Positions 1 to 7,885 of a DNA stretch of 9,884 nucleotides are shown one piece after another. Under the pieces are notes generated by a model. The model was given only the letters and a program-made list of their open reading frames with translations. It was not told the DNA's origin and ran no database searches. How positions within the stretch are numbered: the stretch's first letter is position 1; the number at the start of each line of letters is the position of its first letter. The stretch comes from CAYGZC01 sp964354225. GTDB taxonomy: Bacteria > Bacteroidota > Ignavibacteria > UBA10030 > SZUA-254. The DNA lies in contig CAYGZC010000176.1 in assembly GCA_964354225.1 (NCBI GenBank), positions 1 to 9,884 of the forward strand, written 5' to 3'. A program made the translations under genes and the position numbers.

Positions 1-89
1 CCGCTGGATCGTTTATTGTAAATCCAACCGCTTATTTTTACTTCTTCGCCAACATGATGCTGTAAATCTTCGATGTAAATACGTGCCAT
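1..89 (-). CDS. asnS: Asparaginyl-tRNA synthetase, N-terminal fragment (runs off the left edge)
   Basis: This is the first 29 codons of a gene that continues beyond base 1. The product begins MARIYIEDLQHHVGEE and goes on to GWIYNKRSS. This is the first part of the OB-fold anticodon-binding domain of asparaginyl-tRNA synthetase, in which a beta strand with 'GW-YNKRSSG' follows 'HVGEEV'. The full enzyme is a cytosolic class II synthetase that charges tRNA-Asn with asparagine. Only the anticodon-binding start is visible, so no catalytic motif can be checked. The ATG at 87-89 is the natural start because the similarity begins almost at the first residue. The Shine-Dalgarno is weak. A sigma70-like promoter lies just upstream, so the gene may be transcribed independently of the signalling genes. 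Read-through from them is also possible, because no hairpin separates the two. Aspartyl- or lysyl-tRNA synthetase share the fold, but the 'YNKRSSG' wording favours AsnS. Confidence 0.8.
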   Translation of the reverse strand, partial: MARIYIEDLQHHVGEEVKISGWIYNKRSS

Positions 90-124
90 AAAACTATAAT
101 GAACTCTGGATGAAAGTGTTGGAA

Positions 125-153
125 AATATACGAAAGAAAATGATTATCTCCAA
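125..153 (-). promoter_or_regulatory. Candidate sigma70 promoter for asnS
   Basis: On the minus strand, TTGGAG (148-153) is followed after 17 bases by TATATT (125-130). This would start transcription near base 118, about 29 bases before the asnS ATG at 89. The -10 box is good and the -35 box matches four of six consensus positions. The site lies in the 83-base gap between the membrane-protein stop codon and asnS, which holds no terminator hairpin. The call rests on consensus match and position only, in AT-rich DNA where chance matches occur. Confidence 0.35.
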
Positions 154-172
154 TGTGTTTAAAACTTGAAGA

Positions 173-1039
173 TCATCGGCGGAGTGAAGGGAATAATGAT
201 ATTAGAAACTCTTGCATCACATAAACTTCAAATGCAAACGGTACAAAACCGAGATAACCTAACAATGGCATCTCAAAAAACTTCGGACCTACGAATGAAA
301 TTGGAACGATATACTGCCATTTTGCGATTGCCCAGTAGTTCCAGAACTCCCATAGCACTCCACAAAACAATCCGGAAAGCACTAATGCAATCGAAGTGGT
401 GTAATCTTTTAGCTTCCACTCACCAAAAATCGATTTCTCTCCATGCAGATTGTTGATGGGATCCAGCACAAAGATAAATCCCATCCATACTAATACAAAT
501 AATTTTGCGGCTATAGACTGATCAAGAAGGAGCGGCATAACGAGGAAACAAACTCCAAGTAACATAGCTGAGATTAGAACTTGTTTTGAAATTGGAGATG
601 AAGTTCGACTTGAGTGCCGGAAAATATATTTGAACAATTCTGTTGTTTCTAAAATAGCCGGGATAATTGTTGTAAACGACCACCCGTATCCAATGAATCT
701 CAAAATAACATTCTTCGGCAAACCGGTATACGTCCAATTTCGAAGTTGAAGATTATATACTTCAAAAATTAACCAGCAAGCGATTGACCAGGGAAGCATA
801 AAAAGGAACTCTCGCCTATGGTTAATGATAATTGACCTGCCACTAAGTTTTAAATTTAGGGCATCGATAAATAAGATATACCCCGTCCAAACAATTGGAG
901 TGAAATAAATACCGATAAAATATACATGGAGGAATAAAAGGATTTCAGAGATAAGGATTAACGCAATTCCTACGATACCGTAGGTGGGATATTTCTTTTT
1001 TCTATGATATTGAATTTCAGTATAATCACCCGTATTCAT
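173..1039 (-). CDS. Multi-pass inner-membrane protein with two repeated four-helix halves, function unknown
   Basis: This is a 288-residue hydrophobic protein with about eight predicted membrane segments, near residues 21-40, 43-60, 79-97, 112-134, 152-172, 176-196, 213-233 and 255-275. The basic stretch HRKKK before the first segment suggests a cytoplasmic N-terminus. I do not recognise the family by name. The two halves are internal repeats. Residues 51-132 (WTGYILFIDALN, then IFEVYN, NWTY, GLP and PAILE) align with 185-272 (WMGFIFVLDPIN, then LWEFWN, KWQY, IVP and PFAFE). Matched residues include D59/D193, N62/N196, E93/E231, W102/W241, P108/P246, P127/P267 and E131/E271. Polar residues conserved in both halves inside membrane segments suggest a binding or catalytic site on the two-fold axis, as in transporters or membrane enzymes; this is inference. 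The ATG overlaps the response-regulator stop codon (ATGA), so translation is probably coupled and the protein is a likely partner or target of the two-component system. A carotenoid-cyclase-like enzyme was considered but no diagnostic motif was found. Confidence 0.85.
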   Translation of the reverse strand: MNTGDYTEIQYHRKKKYPTYGIVGIALILISEILLFLHVYFIGIYFTPIVWTGYILFIDALNLKLSGRSIIINHRREFLFMLPWSIACWLIFEVYNLQLRNWTYTGLPKNVILRFIGYGWSFTTIIPAILETTELFKYIFRHSSRTSSPISKQVLISAMLLGVCFLVMPLLLDQSIAAKLFVLVWMGFIFVLDPINNLHGEKSIFGEWKLKDYTTSIALVLSGLFCGVLWEFWNYWAIAKWQYIVPISFVGPKFFEMPLLGYLGFVPFAFEVYVMQEFLISLFPSLRR

Positions 1040-1713
1040 TCCGACAGGTCGATCATCTTTATATCCCTAATATACTTAACCGTCTTGTACACCTTGAGTG
1101 TTTTAAGCTTTTCGAGTTTATCAATTATACGATTCACATTCTCTGCAACGATCTTTACATAATTCTTTTGTTGATCGGTAGTGAATACTTCTCTGACTCC
1201 CTGTGCAAGAATTTTCATCTCAGCCAGTGGTCGCTCCAACTCACCAACCACACCCATTAGTGTTTCACGTATCGCTTTTAACCGATGCTGTGTGATCTCA
1301 ATCTGCATCAATTGATCTTTCAATCTATGTTTTTCGATAACACTGATTACGGTTTTAGGCAGCACAGGCGAGGATATTTCTTCCTTTACAAGATAATCGT
1401 CCACACCTAATTTCATTACATCCACCGCCAGCTCAAAATCTTTATTGACAGTTAGAAAGACAACCGGAATATTAAACTTTTTCGCTTTTAGCTCTTTTGT
1501 AATTTCCAACCCATTTTTACCCGGAAGAAAATAATCCATGAGGATGATATTGAAATTCTGGTTCGCATCTAATTCCCGCATAGTATCGGAATAGTTCTCT
1601 TTCCAAACGATTTCGAAACGATCTTTCTCAAATCGCTGAAGATAGACCTGAACAAGTTTTGCAAAATCTTTATTGTCTTCGACCAGAAGAATGCGTATTT
1701 TTTTGTCTTCCAT
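1036..1713 (-). CDS. Response regulator: receiver domain plus degenerate kinase-dimerization-like helices
   Basis: This is a 225-residue cytosolic protein. Residues 6-125 form a standard receiver domain. It has the acidic pair E12/D13 (LLVEDNKD), phosphoacceptor D60 (ILMDYFLPGKNG), switch threonine T88 (VFLT) and lysine K110 (DDYLVK), so it should be phosphorylated normally. The remaining 100 residues contain no helix-turn-helix, GGDEF, EAL, HD-GYP or CheB domain. They are predicted to be helical, and residues 150-205 read like a HisKA dimerization hairpin: VVGELERPLAEMK in place of VSHELRTPL, then a second helix NYVKIVAENVNRIIDKLEKL. G157 occupies the position of the usual phosphorylated histidine. 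The gene starts 8 bases after the kinase stop codon and overlaps the next gene by four bases. Its cognate kinase is therefore almost certainly the upstream 2015-residue protein. The output is probably protein interaction rather than DNA binding; that is inference from the missing effector domain. Confidence 0.92.
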   Translation of the reverse strand: MEDKKIRILLVEDNKDFAKLVQVYLQRFEKDRFEIVWKENYSDTMRELDANQNFNIILMDYFLPGKNGLEITKELKAKKFNIPVVFLTVNKDFELAVDVMKLGVDDYLVKEEISSPVLPKTVISVIEKHRLKDQLMQIEITQHRLKAIRETLMGVVGELERPLAEMKILAQGVREVFTTDQQKNYVKIVAENVNRIIDKLEKLKTLKVYKTVKYIRDIKMIDLSE

Positions 1714-1716
1714 AAT

Positions 1717-1723
1717 TCACCTT
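1717..1723 (-). promoter_or_regulatory. Ribosome binding site of the response regulator
   Basis: AAGGTGA on the minus strand, four to five bases before the ATG at 1711-1713, is a strong Shine-Dalgarno. It overlaps the kinase stop codon (1722-1724), so a ribosome finishing the kinase sits on it. This supports coupled translation and fixes the start of the regulator. Confidence 0.75.
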
Positions 1724-4700
1724 ATAATTCTTGTGCCAAAGGTTTAGGAACTGTGAAGAAAAAGGTCGATCCTTTCCCAAACTCGGATTCTACCCAAATC
1801 TTTCCATTATGTAGTTCGATAATTTTTTTAACAATTGCAAGTCCCGCACCAGTGCCTTCATACTCTTCACGCCGATGGAGACGCTGGAATATTATAAATA
1901 TCTTTTCATGAAATTCTTTATCGATTCCAATACCGTTATCTTTAATGGAGAAAAGATAATAATTATTTTCCGCATTTTGAAATGCAATCTCAACAATAGG
2001 ATTTGGTTTACTGTTGAACTTTATGGCATTACCAATAAGATTGCGGAAAACGATTTTCAATTGTGTCTCATTACCATACACTATGGGCAATTCCGTAGGA
2101 ATAATAAAATTCACACCTTTTTTACGAATAGTAAATTCCATATCAATAGTGATTTCATTAACAATATCCTTCACGAGCACATTTCTGAAAGATTCAGATG
2201 GACGACTCACACGAGATAGTAAAAGAAGATCATTAATCAATCCTTTCATTCTTGATGTTGCCCCGACGATTGAATCAAGATACTCTTTCCCTTCTGCCTG
2301 AATTATTTCACTATAATCACCTTGCAGAATTCTACTGAATCCCTCAACACTGATGAGTGGTTCTTTCAAGTCGTGCGATACTACATAAGTAAAATCATCA
2401 AGCTCCTTGTTGCGGCGTTGAATCTCGATAGACTTCTGCAATGTTTCCTCGTAAAGCTTTCCTTTTTCCAACGCAATAGCGCTGAGATTACCGATGCTTT
2501 CAAGCAATCTAAGATGTGTCTCGGTGTAAATTGTATCTTCATCTGCTTCAACCGACATAATCCCGATAAGTGTTTCTTTCGATAGCATAGGTATAAATAT
2601 TGCCCTTCCCTCATAAGATTGATATGAACGTTTTGTTACAATCACATTCTCTTCAGGGCTGCCGTGACTTATGATTGTCGGCTGTGAGATTTTTGATATA
2701 AAGACCTCTTCTTCGTTTACAATTTCCACATGAAAAACCGGAGTCCCGGTTCTTGTATTTCCATCATAAAGATCAATTTTAAAATTCTGAAACGGAATAA
2801 TCTGCTTGACATGATCGTAAACCGATTGAAAAATTTGATCGAGGTTTAGGGTGGATGTTAACTGCTGACTTAGATTGTAAAGGACCGTCAAACGCTCGAC
2901 CTGAGATCGTAATTCGCTGTAGAGTTGTGTATTTTCAATTGCAGCACCAAGCTGATTACCGACGAGTGTTAATATTTGTCGTTCTTGCTCAGAAAATTCA
3001 TGGGGATTATTGTAAAAAATATCAAGCGCACCAAACACTTTATCCTTCGATACAAGGGGTATAACCGCCATCGCCTCAATCTGAAACCGTCGTAGAACTT
3101 CTCTATTTTCAGGAATAATACGTTCATCGAGATAAGCTTTTTCATGAATATACAGCGATCGTTTCTTAGTAACAACTTCGCCTGTGGCTGAGGTGGACTG
3201 TTTCAATCTTGTTATGGAAGAATATTCACCCGGATCGAAACCTAACTGATGAGCGAGTACCAAATCGTTACCATCATGTTCTTGCAAATAAACGATGACA
3301 GCCGTTGCCTCAATGATTTTTTTCAAAAGCGGAATAGCCGAGATCAGCATTTTCTGTAAATCGAGTGACGAGCTAATCAACACCGATATCTCGTTAAGTG
3401 CCAGCAATTGCTCATTGCTCTTCTTCAAAGCAGCTTCCGTTTTCTTTATGGCGCTGATGTCGGTATGGGTAAAAACAAGTCCGGTGATTTTTCGATCGAT
3501 AACCATTGGATTAATCATCAATTGGAATGTTCTTTCACCTTCAGATGTTTGATGGATAAATTCTTGAGAGAAAATACGAACAGTTCCATCTAGCAATTGA
3601 TCAACTACATTTTGGTAAATCGCTTTGAGTGGTTCACTCGGTAAAACATCATAGAGTAATTTTCCATTGTACTCACGTGCAACACTTACCGCGAATTCTT
3701 TAAGGAATTCATACCATGCCTTATTAACTTCACGAATCCGAATTTGTCTATCGACTGTATAAACGACATTATCAATAGAATCAAGAAGATTATGGATATA
3801 AGCAGAATCCTCCGATACCTGCTTGAATAATAATGCCCTGTCGATGATGGCGCCGATTTGTTGGGCAATAGGAAGAAGTATCAAGATATGTTCATCTGTA
3901 TAAACGTATGGTTCTTTGCTGCCAAGATTGAGTGTTCCGAAAGTTTTCCCTTTCAATGTTATTGGCAGTGATATCTGCGAGCGCAAACCCTCTTTGTATT
4001 GAAGCAACTTTTTGAATTTCTCTTCAGCAAGAAAATCAGAAACAATAATCGGTTTACACTCCTTGATTGAAAACTGCGATATTGTTTCTTCTATGTTGAT
4101 GCCTTTACCTTCAACAACAGATCTTCTTCCATGTGCAGCATAGATATTGAGACTTTTTCCATCCTCGTTCAACAATCCGACATTGATGTCATCACAAGCT
4201 ACAATATCATTAATCTCTTTTACAAGCGCATCAAAAACAACTCGAAAGTCTAACGTTTGGTTCGCTGTTGTGATAACACGATTTATTATTTCGATCTGTT
4301 TATTCCGACTTTCGAGATCCTTCATTAGTCTCTTGCGCTCGGTTATATCTCTGGCAATATTAAGCATTGCAATCGGCTCACCAACCTGATTCCGCAAAAG
4401 GGTTGTGCTCAAACTGGCAGGGATTAAGCGACCATCCTTAGCTCTGAGTGTCATGTCAAAATCGTGGAGCCATGTATGTTCTCTAAGATTGGCAATCCAC
4501 AAAACAAAGCGCCCCATCTCTTCGTCGAGCAGCCAAGGATAAGGAAAATCACAACCGTTTGTTTCTTTGCGTGAGTAACCGAGAGTGTGCAAGAACGCCC
4601 TATTCACCTGCAACACTCTTCCCTGAAGGTCTGTAAGGAATAGAATATCCCCCATCGTATCGATAACATTACTAAGTATATGCTCAAACTCGCGAATCTC

Positions 4701-7700
4701 ATTCTCAATAGTCTTCCTCTGACTTATATCCGAGATAACACCGACAACTCCGTGTACTTCTCCACCTTCAGCCCTAAGTGGATAATATCTCCCATTAATA
4801 AATCCTTGTTCGTTAGTCGCCGATATTGTAAAGGGTAAATCTTCAGAGCTAACCATTTTACCTTCAAGTGCATGTCGTAAAAGCTGATCGATGTTTTGTT
4901 CTTTTGAATGTGGCAATACTTCCAATGCTGGTTTCCCAATAACATCTGATTCTTTCAGTCCAACGATCATCTCCATCGCTTTATTCCACTTCATACACTT
5001 CAAAGCACGGTCGAAAACGACCACACCTTCTTTTATACTGGAAAGAATATCAGTTTTAAAAACATTCTCCTTTTTCAGATGATCGAGAAGTTGTTTTTCT
5101 TCTGTGATGTCGCTGATCGTTCCCATGATAGATGTAACAATTCCATCATCATTTTTGAAAGGAGTGATTGTATCCCTAACCCACCGGTAAGATGCTTTTC
5201 CTTTTGGTAATATCCGATACTGACTTGTTGTTTGCTTATCGATATTCTGGAGATTTGTAATCCGTTCTAGAAATATTTTTTTATCATCGGGATGAATCAG
5301 TTTCAGCCACAAGGAATTATTTCTGTAATATTCCTTTGGAGGATAGCCAATAAGCTGCTCAATACCCGAACTGATAAACACAAACGAACCTGTTGGAGTT
5401 GATGTGTATAAAATATCGGGGCTTGATTGGATAATTTCGTGTTTCAATGTCTCGGTTTCTTTAATCTGTTGAAATGCTTTCGCATTCGCTATCCCGCTGC
5501 CTAAAGTATTTCCGATGATCGTGAATAATTCAGCCGAATATCTTGCTTCATCAACATCATGTTTCGAAGCTAGGAGAATCATTCCTACTAATTTCTCGTG
5601 CAAAACCAATGGAATTAAACATAGTTTTTTAAATTTCGCATCCCTCATAATAGATCGGAATGGAAGATAACTTGGATATTTTTCAATGTAAAAACTTTGG
5701 GGCAAAAGTGTTTTCGATAAATATCCACCGATCCCCTCTTCCAAACTCAGAGACGATAATTTCATATTAATAATACTGGGGATATTTCGATGATGGATAA
5801 GCTGAAGTTGTTTATCTTTTTCGATTGATAGATATACTGCTCCCATTCCCCATGACAACGTCTCCATAATTCTATTTAATGCTGAATGAATCAGTTTATT
5901 GAGATCCATCGAGCTGGAGAATATGGGCATTATAGTATTAAGAAGATCCATCTCCTCGTGTCGCTGCCGCAATTCAGTGTTCTTTTGATAAATCTCGGTT
6001 ATGTCAGTAAAGAAACCGAGAAGTTCACTGCTTCGATCATCTCGAACTGTAACGAGAAGAAGCTCACAGTTTAACTTTTTACCATCTGTTTTTATACCAA
6101 TAAATTTAAAAACTGTCTGCTTGAGACCTTTCGAATTATGTTTATGAAGCATTTGATCCAATCGCTCACGCTCAGCTTCATCTGTAATTATACTTACATC
6201 TTTGCCAACGACCGCTTCGATTGACTCGTATCCAAACATGTCGAGAAACGCTTTGTTCACAAAATCATAAACGCCACCTCGGATAATTACTACAGAGCAA
6301 ATCGAGTATTCGATGAGCGATTTAAATTTCTTCTCGGAGGCAGTTAATTTATCGATGGTGTTTTTTTGTATGGAGATATCAACAAGAGAAATTTGTAAAC
6401 AGTTTTTACCTTGATACATGATCTCTGCAATCGTAATTTGCGATTGGAATGTAGTTCCATCCTTTCGTACACATTGCATCGGTATTGCATCTGATCCACG
6501 AGACACCTTGTCATCTTTGACATGTTTTAAGTATTGTCGATATGATTCTGGCATCAGGAACTGCTTGAAGCTTTTCGATTTGATCTCATCCACTGAATGA
6601 TACCGAAAACAGTTGAGGAATGCATTATTAATGAACAACGGTTTATTTTCGAACAATACGACAATTGGAAATGGTAGATTTTCGATGAGATTGTTGTTTT
6701 CCTCCTCTTTTTGTTTTCGAATAATCTCTAACCGATTATCTGTCGATTTATCTTTTATAAATCCAAAATATTTTCCACCGCCAATGCCCGATGCCGTGAA
6801 TTCGATGGGGAGACTCTTGCCATTCTTCATTATCACATCAACAGCGATGGAACCCTTCTTCTGTTTACCGAGGGCACATAAAAATCGTAAGACGGTGAAT
6901 CTTTTTGCGGGGGAAATTAATGAGATGGGATTTACTATTTTTATTTCATCATGTGAATATCCGAGCAACTCGGAAGCCTTGGTATTAATTTCACGGTAAT
7001 CACCCGCAATATCAAATAATATCATGGCCTCGTTTGCTTCACGGAACATCTTCTCGTATCTCTCATCGAATAAGGAAAGCAAGGTATCAAACCGCCTCGC
7101 CTGTTTCTCTGAAACGGGAGGTATCGTTACAACCGAACCATCATCCGATTGCTGTATTGGCTTGACCAGATCGGCTGCATCAATTCGGAATGGGACTATT
7201 CCATGAGCAACATATCTATCTTTTAACGCGAGAGGTATATAAAATAGCTGATCTTGAAAGAGAATTAAATCCAAACAGATGCTTGCTTCTTCTTTAAAAC
7301 GGATAAGATTCGCAATATCAAATGCAGAGCGAAGAGCCGAACAAATAAGTAAAGAATTTTTTCTAAGAACCAGCGAGGTTAAGTAAGTAAGCATCTCTAC
7401 AATCCTTTGTTGGCTGCCGAGTAATTCTATCCAGATAGAGAGGTCATCGAGGATAAGATACGAACGTTGAAGATTTTTCGAGACAAAACGTTTTACACTA
7501 TTCAACTGGGCATTTACTTTACCCTTCGAGCGTGAGAATTGATAATATTTCAATCTGACATTACTTTTCACAAGATTCAGGTACTGATCTTCAACAGAGA
7601 GATAAACAATTGGAATTCCCGTTTGGTTGGAGTACTTTATTACCGATTCAACCAATTTATAGTGGTGTTTAACATCGGAAACAAAATTCATGAAGGAATC

Positions 7701-7769
7701 TCCCGGTAGTAATCCCCCGACGAAGTGATCAAGTTTCGGTATACCTGTTGAAAAATTTCTTTGTATCAT
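1722..7769 (-). CDS. Giant soluble sensor histidine kinase: KaiC-like domain, 7 PAS, 4 GAF, HisKA, HATPase
   Basis: This is a 2015-residue protein with no signal peptide or membrane segment, hence cytosolic. Domain order by residue: KaiC/RecA-like 1-200; PAS 236-345, 357-468 and 478-592; GAF 605-765; PAS 775-893, 905-1020 and 1027-1146; GAF 1155-1315; PAS 1320-1443; GAF 1453-1615 and 1624-1770; HisKA 1787-1855; HATPase 1895-2008. The catalytic core is intact: phosphoacceptor H1799 (YVVSHDLKEPL), N-box RNLIGNAIKF around N1910/N1914, G1 box DNGIGI at 1944-1949 and G2 box GTGAGLAI at 1972-1979. The PAS and GAF domains should bind small ligands or mediate signal transfer, but ligands cannot be read from the sequence. 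The first domain begins STGIPKLDHFVGG, as KaiC-like ATPases do. It keeps a Walker B (YLILDDLS, D108/D109) and an acidic pair E60/D61, but the P-loop is replaced by SDVKHHYK (31-38). The ATG at 7767-7769 places the KaiC motif right at the N-terminus. No clear Shine-Dalgarno precedes it. The response regulator follows after 8 bases. Confidence 0.95.
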   Translation of the reverse strand: MIQRNFSTGIPKLDHFVGGLLPGDSFMNFVSDVKHHYKLVESVIKYSNQTGIPIVYLSVEDQYLNLVKSNVRLKYYQFSRSKGKVNAQLNSVKRFVSKNLQRSYLILDDLSIWIELLGSQQRIVEMLTYLTSLVLRKNSLLICSALRSAFDIANLIRFKEEASICLDLILFQDQLFYIPLALKDRYVAHGIVPFRIDAADLVKPIQQSDDGSVVTIPPVSEKQARRFDTLLSLFDERYEKMFREANEAMILFDIAGDYREINTKASELLGYSHDEIKIVNPISLISPAKRFTVLRFLCALGKQKKGSIAVDVIMKNGKSLPIEFTASGIGGGKYFGFIKDKSTDNRLEIIRKQKEEENNNLIENLPFPIVVLFENKPLFINNAFLNCFRYHSVDEIKSKSFKQFLMPESYRQYLKHVKDDKVSRGSDAIPMQCVRKDGTTFQSQITIAEIMYQGKNCLQISLVDISIQKNTIDKLTASEKKFKSLIEYSICSVVIIRGGVYDFVNKAFLDMFGYESIEAVVGKDVSIITDEAERERLDQMLHKHNSKGLKQTVFKFIGIKTDGKKLNCELLLVTVRDDRSSELLGFFTDITEIYQKNTELRQRHEEMDLLNTIMPIFSSSMDLNKLIHSALNRIMETLSWGMGAVYLSIEKDKQLQLIHHRNIPSIINMKLSSLSLEEGIGGYLSKTLLPQSFYIEKYPSYLPFRSIMRDAKFKKLCLIPLVLHEKLVGMILLASKHDVDEARYSAELFTIIGNTLGSGIANAKAFQQIKETETLKHEIIQSSPDILYTSTPTGSFVFISSGIEQLIGYPPKEYYRNNSLWLKLIHPDDKKIFLERITNLQNIDKQTTSQYRILPKGKASYRWVRDTITPFKNDDGIVTSIMGTISDITEEKQLLDHLKKENVFKTDILSSIKEGVVVFDRALKCMKWNKAMEMIVGLKESDVIGKPALEVLPHSKEQNIDQLLRHALEGKMVSSEDLPFTISATNEQGFINGRYYPLRAEGGEVHGVVGVISDISQRKTIENEIREFEHILSNVIDTMGDILFLTDLQGRVLQVNRAFLHTLGYSRKETNGCDFPYPWLLDEEMGRFVLWIANLREHTWLHDFDMTLRAKDGRLIPASLSTTLLRNQVGEPIAMLNIARDITERKRLMKDLESRNKQIEIINRVITTANQTLDFRVVFDALVKEINDIVACDDINVGLLNEDGKSLNIYAAHGRRSVVEGKGINIEETISQFSIKECKPIIVSDFLAEEKFKKLLQYKEGLRSQISLPITLKGKTFGTLNLGSKEPYVYTDEHILILLPIAQQIGAIIDRALLFKQVSEDSAYIHNLLDSIDNVVYTVDRQIRIREVNKAWYEFLKEFAVSVAREYNGKLLYDVLPSEPLKAIYQNVVDQLLDGTVRIFSQEFIHQTSEGERTFQLMINPMVIDRKITGLVFTHTDISAIKKTEAALKKSNEQLLALNEISVLISSSLDLQKMLISAIPLLKKIIEATAVIVYLQEHDGNDLVLAHQLGFDPGEYSSITRLKQSTSATGEVVTKKRSLYIHEKAYLDERIIPENREVLRRFQIEAMAVIPLVSKDKVFGALDIFYNNPHEFSEQERQILTLVGNQLGAAIENTQLYSELRSQVERLTVLYNLSQQLTSTLNLDQIFQSVYDHVKQIIPFQNFKIDLYDGNTRTGTPVFHVEIVNEEEVFISKISQPTIISHGSPEENVIVTKRSYQSYEGRAIFIPMLSKETLIGIMSVEADEDTIYTETHLRLLESIGNLSAIALEKGKLYEETLQKSIEIQRRNKELDDFTYVVSHDLKEPLISVEGFSRILQGDYSEIIQAEGKEYLDSIVGATSRMKGLINDLLLLSRVSRPSESFRNVLVKDIVNEITIDMEFTIRKKGVNFIIPTELPIVYGNETQLKIVFRNLIGNAIKFNSKPNPIVEIAFQNAENNYYLFSIKDNGIGIDKEFHEKIFIIFQRLHRREEYEGTGAGLAIVKKIIELHNGKIWVESEFGKGSTFFFTVPKPLAQEL

Positions 7770-7784
7770 TTACTCAATAATTGA

Positions 7785-7813
7785 CTTGTATGTCATTTTA
7801 ATAGAATTTACAA
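7785..7813 (-). promoter_or_regulatory. Weak candidate promoter for the kinase operon
   Basis: On the minus strand, TTGTAA (7808-7813), 17 bases, then TACAAG (7785-7790) match four of six consensus positions in each box. Transcription would start only about ten bases before the ATG at 7769, giving an almost leaderless message, which fits the lack of a Shine-Dalgarno there. The upstream neighbour ends in a terminator (7841-7865), so a promoter must lie in this gap unless read-through suffices. This exact site is only a guess. Confidence 0.2.
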
Positions 7814-7840
7814 ATTTCTAATTTGGGTTCAAATAAAAAA

Positions 7841-7865
7841 GGGCGACCAATTTATACGGTCGCCC
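7841..7865 (-). terminator. Rho-independent terminator of the outer-membrane barrel gene
   Basis: A perfect 8-bp GC-rich stem (GGGCGACC at 7841-7848, GGTCGCCC at 7858-7865) encloses a 9-base loop. On the minus strand it is followed by a U-tract, TTTTTTATTT (7831-7840). It starts 20 bases after the barrel stop codon at 7886. It insulates the barrel gene from the kinase operon downstream. Confidence 0.92.
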
Positions 7866-7885
7866 TCTATTAAAAAAGAAGTAGA

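Noticed and set aside
166..456. Plus-strand open frame of 96 codons opposite the membrane protein
   Set aside because: It is antisense to the C-terminal half of the membrane protein, which has a clear internal repeat and operon context. No ribosome site or protein-like features support the plus-strand frame.
173..1039. Membrane protein as a heterodimeric-type lycopene cyclase
   Set aside because: The PxxxE pattern and duplicated hydrophobic halves were suggestive, but the helix count and the diagnostic cyclase motifs do not match. No carotenoid genes are nearby.
6613..6999. Plus-strand open frame of 128 codons inside the kinase gene
   Set aside because: It lies wholly within the PAS-encoding part of the kinase, in antisense, and its product resembles no domain. 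The kinase frame is unambiguous over these bases.
7841..7865. The hairpin as a terminator for a plus-strand gene
   Set aside because: There is no plus-strand gene before it and no T-run after it on the plus strand. The U-tract lies on the minus-strand side.
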